Source: JBJXGF01 sp046153015
GTDB lineage: Bacteria > Actinomycetota > Acidimicrobiia > Acidimicrobiales > CAIXPF01
DNA: 25,349 nucleotides
Direction: 5' to 3'
NCBI GenBank assembly: GCA_046153015.1
Contig: JBJXGF010000400.1
Span: 1-25,349 of the forward strand
How positions within the stretch are numbered: position 1 is the first letter of the stretch; each line of letters starts with the position of its first letter. The notes under the pieces are model-generated. The model was given only the letters and a program-made list of their open reading frames with translations, did not search any database and was not told the origin of the DNA. This document shows positions 21,669 through 25,349 of the stretch, piece after piece. A program made the translations under genes and the position numbers.

Positions 21669-23345
21669 TCACACCACCTCCGAGCGCGCCCCGAGGGCGT
21701 CGATCGCCGGCGCCGTCGCGTCTCTCGCGTCGAGCAGGGGATAGGGCGAGCCGATCGCGGGGAGGGGCTCGATGAAGTTGCCGTGAGGCGGCGGCGACGC
21801 GGTGGCCCACTCGAGGGTGAAGCCGCCCCACGGGTCCGCCGCCGCCCGCCGGCCCTGCCCGAAGGCGGCCGGCAGGTGCGCCACGATCAGCAGCAGCACG
21901 CCGAAGATCAAGAGCGCGCCGCCCACGGCGCCCAGGCCGTTCAACAGCTCGGCGCCGTCCTCTACCACGGTCGCCACCCCGGTGACGGGCGTGGTCGGCT
22001 GGCCGATCGCCCCGCTGACGAGATCGCTGCCGCCGTACAACACGGCGCCGCCCAGCAGCACCAGCGCGTTGAGCCGCCCGAGCGGCTCGGCCGGCATGCG
22101 CCCCCAGACCTTGGGCCCCCAGTAGTGCAGTGCGGCGGCGGCGCCGAGCACGATCGCCCCGACCACGAGCTTGGTCACCCCCAGGCCCCAGGTGGTGCCG
22201 AAGAGCTTGAAGCCGCGCACCGAGTAGGCGGCCGCCGCGGCGGCGGCGCCGAGCAGCAGCAGCACCGCCGGCATGGCCAGCATCAGCGGGCTGGCGATGC
22301 GGGGCCGGCCGCGGCGCAGCACGTCGCCCAGCCCGCCGAGGAAGGCGAGCAGCACCAGGAGCAGCGCGAAGCTGGCGCCCACGAAGGCGCCCTGCTCGAC
22401 GAGGCGGGGGTTGAAGAACGTCTGGTGGTGGGCGCCGAAGCCGACCACGGCGAACGCGGCGATCAGGCCGAGGCCCACCGGGTAGCGGGCCTGACGGCGC
22501 CCGGCCATCACCGGGATCACGTCGGCCGCCACCCCGAGCACGGGCACGGCGAAGCTGAACACGGCGGTGCTGGCGAAGACCCACGAGAGCTGCGGCCACA
22601 CGTTGTCGGCCTGGCCGAACAGGATGCGGCTGTGGGCGTCGTCCAGGTAGACGAGGGCCAGGTTGGCCCCGAGCACGGGCAGGGCCAGGAGCCAGACGCT
22701 GCCGCCGGCCACCATCGACCACGCGAACGCCGGCGCCCGCTTGAGGCTCATCCCCTCGGGCCGCGCCGTGAGCACGGTGGTGACCACGCAGATCACGCCG
22801 AGCAGCAGCGCAGCCAGCACCATGCCCCAGGCGGCCAGCGTGAGGTGCACCGCCTCCGGGTCGCCGCCGCCGGGGCCGCCGTTGATGCCGTAGCCGGCCA
22901 CCAGCAGCAGCGCCCCCACGAGCCAGGTCCAGAAGGAGGCGGCGGCGGCGCGGGGAAAGGCAATGGTGGCCGAGCCCACCTGGAGCGGAACCACGTGGAT
23001 GGCCACGCCGAGCAGCAGCGGCATCAGGCCCAGGAAGAACACCCCGACCTGGGACAGCGTGAGGATCTGGAAGTACGTGTCGGCGTCGAGCACGTTGAGC
23101 GTCTGGAGGTCGACCCCCTCGACCGCCACCAGCTCGGCCAGCACCAGGCCGCCGAGGAGGAACAAGAGCGAGAAGCCGATGTAGAGCCGGCCGACCACCT
23201 TGTGCTCGGCGGTGGCCAGCACGCCCGCGAAACCCTCGGGCGGGGCCGGCGGCAGCAGCGGTGCGGGCCCGGACGGGAGCGCCCCGACTGCGCCTGCTGC
23301 GGCGGCCTCCTCGAGTGACTCGGGCCGGGTTTCGGTGACTGTCAT
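21669..23345 (-). CDS. Degenerate heme-copper oxidase subunit I paralogue lacking heme ligands
   Basis: This 558-residue polytopic protein is clearly homologous to the catalytic subunit I at 16733-18742: AEHKVVGRLYIGFSLLFLLGG with VDHKKIGIMYGAFAFLFFLIGG, VPLQVGSATIAFPR with LPLQVGARDVAFPR, RPEGMSLKRAPAFAWSM with RAPGMSLFKMPVFTWM, and ADPWGGFTLEW with ADPWDSRSLEW. The ligands are gone: heme a H95 is S98, GHPEVY is ASTAVF (H, E and Y become S259, A261 and F263), and the AHFHY histidines become G389 and T391. D124 becomes T127. Only the CuB pair H306-H307 persists. It therefore cannot bind heme by the known scheme. The ATG at 23345 is preferred over an Arg-rich upstream extension. It is the first gene of the oxidase operon. 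Confidence 0.88.
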   Translation of the reverse strand: MTVTETRPESLEEAAAAGAVGALPSGPAPLLPPAPPEGFAGVLATAEHKVVGRLYIGFSLLFLLGGLVLAELVAVEGVDLQTLNVLDADTYFQILTLSQVGVFFLGLMPLLLGVAIHVVPLQVGSATIAFPRAAAASFWTWLVGALLLVAGYGINGGPGGGDPEAVHLTLAAWGMVLAALLLGVICVVTTVLTARPEGMSLKRAPAFAWSMVAGGSVWLLALPVLGANLALVYLDDAHSRILFGQADNVWPQLSWVFASTAVFSFAVPVLGVAADVIPVMAGRRQARYPVGLGLIAAFAVVGFGAHHQTFFNPRLVEQGAFVGASFALLLVLLAFLGGLGDVLRRGRPRIASPLMLAMPAVLLLLGAAAAAAAYSVRGFKLFGTTWGLGVTKLVVGAIVLGAAAALHYWGPKVWGRMPAEPLGRLNALVLLGGAVLYGGSDLVSGAIGQPTTPVTGVATVVEDGAELLNGLGAVGGALLIFGVLLLIVAHLPAAFGQGRRAAADPWGGFTLEWATASPPPHGNFIEPLPAIGSPYPLLDARDATAPAIDALGARSEVV

Positions 23346-23367
23346 GAGCGCCGCTGACCTCGGGGAT

Positions 23368-23382
23368 GCACGTGAAGCACGT
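23368..23382. repeat. GCACGT direct repeat in the oxidase operon leader
   Basis: GCACGT-GAA-GCACGT repeats with a 9-bp period about 23-37 nt upstream of the first oxidase gene. The first copy contains the palindrome CACGTG. It could be an operator half-site pair, but there is no independent support. Confidence 0.35.
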
Positions 23383-23390
23383 CGGGAAGG

Positions 23391-23426
23391 CGTGCCGCGC
23401 CTGCCCGCTCGTGGCCAGGCGGCACG
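23391..23426 (-). promoter_or_regulatory. Hairpin in the putative 5' leader of the oxidase operon
   Basis: CGTGC-cg-CGCCTG pairs with CAGGCG-GCACG around a 12-nt loop. This gives 11 base pairs with a 2-nt bulge, between the putative -10 element at 23434-23439 and the first gene at 23345. If transcription starts near 23427, the hairpin would form the very 5' end of the mRNA. Confidence 0.4.
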
Positions 23427-23433
23427 GGCGCGG

Positions 23434-23439
23434 ACTCTA
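23434..23439 (-). promoter_or_regulatory. Possible -10 element of the oxidase operon
   Basis: Minus-strand TGTG-TAGAGT looks like an extended -10 (TGN then TANNNT), about 90 nt upstream of the first oxidase gene. No good -35 is visible at 16-18 nt. Confidence 0.4.
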
Positions 23440-23521
23440 CACAAGCGCCGGCGCCGGACCGGAATCCAGGGGGGAAGAAATGCCCAGGCGGGTGGATTTG
23501 CCGGGGGGCGGAGCGGGCCGA

Positions 23522-23563
23522 GCCGGGCTCGACCGGATCACGGCCGGGCTCGACCGGATCACG
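23522..23563. repeat. Tandem 21-bp direct repeat (2 copies)
   Basis: A 21-bp unit starting GCCGGGCTCGACCGG occurs at 23522-23542 and, identically, at 23543-23563, followed by a partial third copy (GCCGG). It lies 18 bp beyond the ctaB stop codon, in the 236-bp gap before the oxidase operon. Confidence 0.92.
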
Positions 23564-23581
23564 GCCGGACGCGGCCGGCGC

Positions 23582-24478
23582 TCAGGAGCGCAGCAGCTGA
23601 TCGAGCGCCATTGCGCCGAACAGCAGCATCACGTAGGTGATCGAGAAATGGAACAGCGGCATCGCCTGCGAGGGGTCGCGCCGCAGCCGCCACGCCATCA
23701 CCAGGAAAACGGCGCCGAGGCCGAGCGCCACAGCCAGGTAGAGCACGCCCATCCCCGCGACGGGGGCGAAGACCAGCGTGAGCAGGCACAACACCGCCGT
23801 GTAGGCCAAGATCCGGTCGGCAGTGGTGCGGTGGTCGGCCACCGAGGGCAGCATCGGCACCCCGGCCGCGGAATAGTCGTCGCGGTAGCGGATGGCGAGC
23901 GCCCAGAAGTGCGGCGGGGTCCAGTAGAAGATCACGGCGAAGAGCACCACCGGCGGCCACGCCAGCCGCCCGGTGACCGCCGTCCAGCCGATCAGCACCG
24001 GCGCCGCGCCCGCGGCGCCGCCGATCACGATGTTTCGGGTCGACGTGCGCTTCAGCCAGAGCGTGTAGACGAACACGTAGAAGAGGCAGGCGGCGAGGGC
24101 GATGACCGCCGACAGCAGGTTCACGAACGCCCACAACCAGCCGAACGCGACCGCCTCGAGGCCAACGGCGAAGCGCAGCGCGTTGGCGGGCTCGATCACG
24201 CCGGTCACGAGCGGGCGGTTGCGGGTGCGGTTCATGACCCGGTCGATGTCGCGGTCGACGTACATGTTCACCGCGTTGGCCCCGCCCGCCGAGAGCGAGC
24301 CGCCGATCACCGTGGCCACCATCAGCCAGAGCGACGGAACCCCCCGCTCGGCCACCACCATCGTGGGCACGGTGGTGATCAGCAGCAGCTCCACGATGCG
24401 GGGCTTGGTGAGCGCGACGTAGGCCCCGAGCTGGGACAGCAGCGTCTGGGGGAACGTGCTCGAGGCGGCCACGGCCAT
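23582..24478 (-). CDS. ctaB: Protoheme IX farnesyltransferase (heme O synthase)
   Basis: This 298-residue UbiA-superfamily membrane enzyme transfers a farnesyl group from farnesyl diphosphate to the 2-vinyl group of heme B, making heme O, the precursor of heme A for the aa3 oxidase encoded next to it. The first Asp-rich motif is NMYVDRDIDRVMNRTRNRPL (NxxxDxxxD). The second region is YWTPPHFWALAIRYRDDYSAAGVPMLP. The N-terminal pattern YVALTKPRIVELLLITTVP is diagnostic. About nine helices are visible. The gene is divergent from ctaA and upstream of the oxidase operon on the same strand, separated by a 236-bp gap with tandem repeats. A TAACGT hexamer lies 9 nt before the ATG. Confidence 0.96.
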   Translation of the reverse strand: MAVAASSTFPQTLLSQLGAYVALTKPRIVELLLITTVPTMVVAERGVPSLWLMVATVIGGSLSAGGANAVNMYVDRDIDRVMNRTRNRPLVTGVIEPANALRFAVGLEAVAFGWLWAFVNLLSAVIALAACLFYVFVYTLWLKRTSTRNIVIGGAAGAAPVLIGWTAVTGRLAWPPVVLFAVIFYWTPPHFWALAIRYRDDYSAAGVPMLPSVADHRTTADRILAYTAVLCLLTLVFAPVAGMGVLYLAVALGLGAVFLVMAWRLRRDPSQAMPLFHFSITYVMLLFGAMALDQLLRS

Positions 24479-24487
24479 CGCTGAGCT

Positions 24488-24493
24488 ACGTTA
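24488..24493 (-). promoter_or_regulatory. -10 element of ctaB (near-leaderless)
   Basis: Minus-strand TAACGT ends 9 nt before the ATG at 24478. TTGGCG lies 19 nt further upstream as a weak -35 candidate. Confidence 0.45.
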
Positions 24494-24526
24494 GGTGGGC
24501 CCATCGGCGCAGCGCCAAGGCGGATA

Positions 24527-24545
24527 GTCACAATCTCTTCGTGAC
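24527..24545. promoter_or_regulatory. Inverted repeat between ctaA and ctaB
   Basis: GTCAC, a 9-nt AT-richer spacer (AATCTCTTC), then GTGAC. This stretch is noticeably less GC-rich than its surroundings and sits mid-way in the 154-bp divergent gap, a natural place for a shared operator. Confidence 0.35.
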
Positions 24546-24619
24546 GCCTGCCCGTGGAGCCCGCCCGGCAGGCCGGGGCCGGTCTGGCGCCCGACTCCGC
24601 CTTCGCGCCCGGCGCGTTC

Positions 24620-24625
24620 TACGGT
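24620..24625 (+). promoter_or_regulatory. -10 element of ctaA (leaderless type)
   Basis: TACGGT ends 7 nt before the ATG at 24633, with no ribosome binding site. Confidence 0.6.
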
Positions 24626-24632
24626 CGGCGCC

Positions 24633-25349
24633 ATGCGCCGACTGAGCATCTCGCCCACGGGATACCGGAGGCTCTGCGGGCTGGCGCTCGCGGCGCAGAT
24701 CGCGATCATCGTCAGCGGCGGGGCCGTGCGCCTCACCGGCTCGGGCCTCGGCTGCAGCGACTGGCCGACCTGCGAAGAGGACCGCCTCGTCGCCCCCGCC
24801 GAGTACCACGCGCTGATCGAGTTCCTCAATCGGGCGGTGGGCACCGGCTTCGTGTCGCTGACGATCGCGGCGGTGGTCGTCGGCGCCCTGCTCCGCTCGC
24901 CGCGCCGGCCCGACCTGCTGCGCTGGTCGCTCGCGCTGGTGGCCGGCGTGATCGCCCAGATCGTCCTCGGGGGCCTCGTGGTGCTGGCCCACCTCGACCC
25001 GCGCCTCACCGGCGGGCACTTCCTCGTGTCGATCGTGATGGTGTGGGCGGCGGTGGTGCTGCACCATCGGGCCTCGTTGCCCGAGCGCGCCGACCGCACC
25101 CACCGAGCGGGGGGCAAGGCGGGCCGGCGGCCCACCCGCCGCACGCTGCTGCTCAGCCGGTTCGCGGTCGCCGCCGGCGCCGTCGTGGTGGTGGCCGGCG
25201 CCGTGGTCACCGGCAGCGGCCCGCACGGCGGGGACACGCGGGCGGAGCGGCTGCCCTACGACATCGGTCAGGCGGCGCGCGTCCACAGCCTGTCGGCGTG
25301 GGTGCTCGTGGCGCTGAGCGCGGCGCTGGCCGCCGCGGCGGCGCGGGGC
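24633..25349 (+). CDS. ctaA: Heme A synthase, CtaA/COX15 type (partial, C-terminus off the right edge)
   Basis: An open frame of 239 codons runs to the window edge with no stop. It begins MRRLSISPTGYRRLCGLALA and has the CtaA signature SGGAVRLTGSGLGCSDWPTC, with the cysteine pair C41 and C47 of the first extracytoplasmic loop. Heme-ligand histidines are visible at H129 (TGGHFLVSIVM) and H218 (RVHSLSAWVL). The residue expected to be the first His (EYxHR in Bacillus) is N66 in IEFLNRAVG, and I recall a similar EFxNR in other actinobacteria. The enzyme oxidises the C8 methyl of heme O to a formyl group, completing heme A. It is divergent from ctaB. The fourth helical bundle ligand lies beyond the edge. 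Confidence 0.92.
   Translation, partial: MRRLSISPTGYRRLCGLALAAQIAIIVSGGAVRLTGSGLGCSDWPTCEEDRLVAPAEYHALIEFLNRAVGTGFVSLTIAAVVVGALLRSPRRPDLLRWSLALVAGVIAQIVLGGLVVLAHLDPRLTGGHFLVSIVMVWAAVVLHHRASLPERADRTHRAGGKAGRRPTRRTLLLSRFAVAAGAVVVVAGAVVTGSGPHGGDTRAERLPYDIGQAARVHSLSAWVLVALSAALAAAAARG

Noticed and set aside
21669..23345. Degenerate subunit I as a nitric oxide reductase or cbb3 subunit
   Set aside because: Those families keep all heme and metal histidines, whereas here the heme a, heme a3 and CuB HPEVY ligands are absent. Best block similarity is to A-type subunit I in the same operon.
21067..23345. Degenerate oxidase genes as pseudogenes
   Set aside because: Both frames are full length, with no frameshift or stop, typical codon use and a 2-nt junction between them, so they look maintained.
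23480..24484. Long plus-strand frame across ctaB preceded by GGGGGGAAGAA-ATG
   Set aside because: A chance Shine-Dalgarno-like string precedes it, but the protein is Arg/His/Gln-rich low complexity antisense to a well-recognised ctaB, a typical high-GC shadow frame.
1..25349. Mobile elements, tRNAs, rRNAs, CRISPR or phage genes
   Set aside because: No transposase, integrase, terminal inverted repeats, tRNA cloverleaf or spaced repeat array was recognised. The gene content looks chromosomal and housekeeping. A tRNA or covariance scan was not possible here.

Overview
The window is about 25 kb of very GC-rich DNA, densely packed with genes. Codon third positions are strongly G/C, starts are often GTG (one is TTG), and the gene content is actinobacterial: WhiB, an actinobacterial-type heme A synthase, paired CrcB channels, an SPxxW-type oxidase subunit IV module and a DesA-like acyl-ACP desaturase. 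This suggests a high-GC actinobacterium. A deep branch such as Acidimicrobiia would fit, but that assignment is inference from gene content and no marker gene is present. No rRNA, tRNA, CRISPR array or transposase was seen.

Left part (1-7884): a partial DUF4031 gene and a diiron acyl-ACP desaturase with a palindromic operator candidate on its promoter. Next come a small RsbW-like protein carrying a four-fold five-residue repeat, a PaaI-type thioesterase, dUTPase divergent from oligoribonuclease, and an MBL-fold hydrolase. A 580-bp gap follows that holds short tandem repeats, a probable 57-aa small protein and a clear intrinsic terminator. After it are a WhiB regulator and a translationally coupled trio: TlpA-like thioredoxin, CcdA and a poly-gamma-glutamate-hydrolase-like protein.

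Middle (7874-14797): pdxH overlaps the end of an unusual two-domain family III CoA-transferase, which diverges from two overlapping fluoride-channel genes. Then come seryl-tRNA synthetase and an ABC-2 type exporter (ATPase plus permease).

Right part (14808-25349): a respiratory oxidase locus. On the minus strand, in transcription order, it holds a degenerate subunit I paralogue, a degenerate subunit III paralogue, an enlarged CtaF-like membrane protein, caa3-type subunit II (CuA plus fused cytochrome c), catalytic subunit I, subunit III, subunit IV and CtaG. Heme O synthase (ctaB) lies upstream on the same strand, and heme A synthase (ctaA, cut by the right edge) diverges from it. Together they supply heme A, assembly and structure for an aa3/caa3 terminal oxidase. 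The TlpA/CcdA pair could serve cytochrome c or CuA thiol chemistry.

The most notable observation is the duplicated oxidase core. The upstream subunit I and III paralogues are clearly homologous to the catalytic ones, but they have lost the heme a, heme a3 and most CuB ligands and the proton-path acids. They are still intact genes embedded in the same tight cluster. The second is promoter architecture: at least nine genes have a TANNNT hexamer ending exactly 6-7 nt before the start codon, the signature of leaderless transcription.
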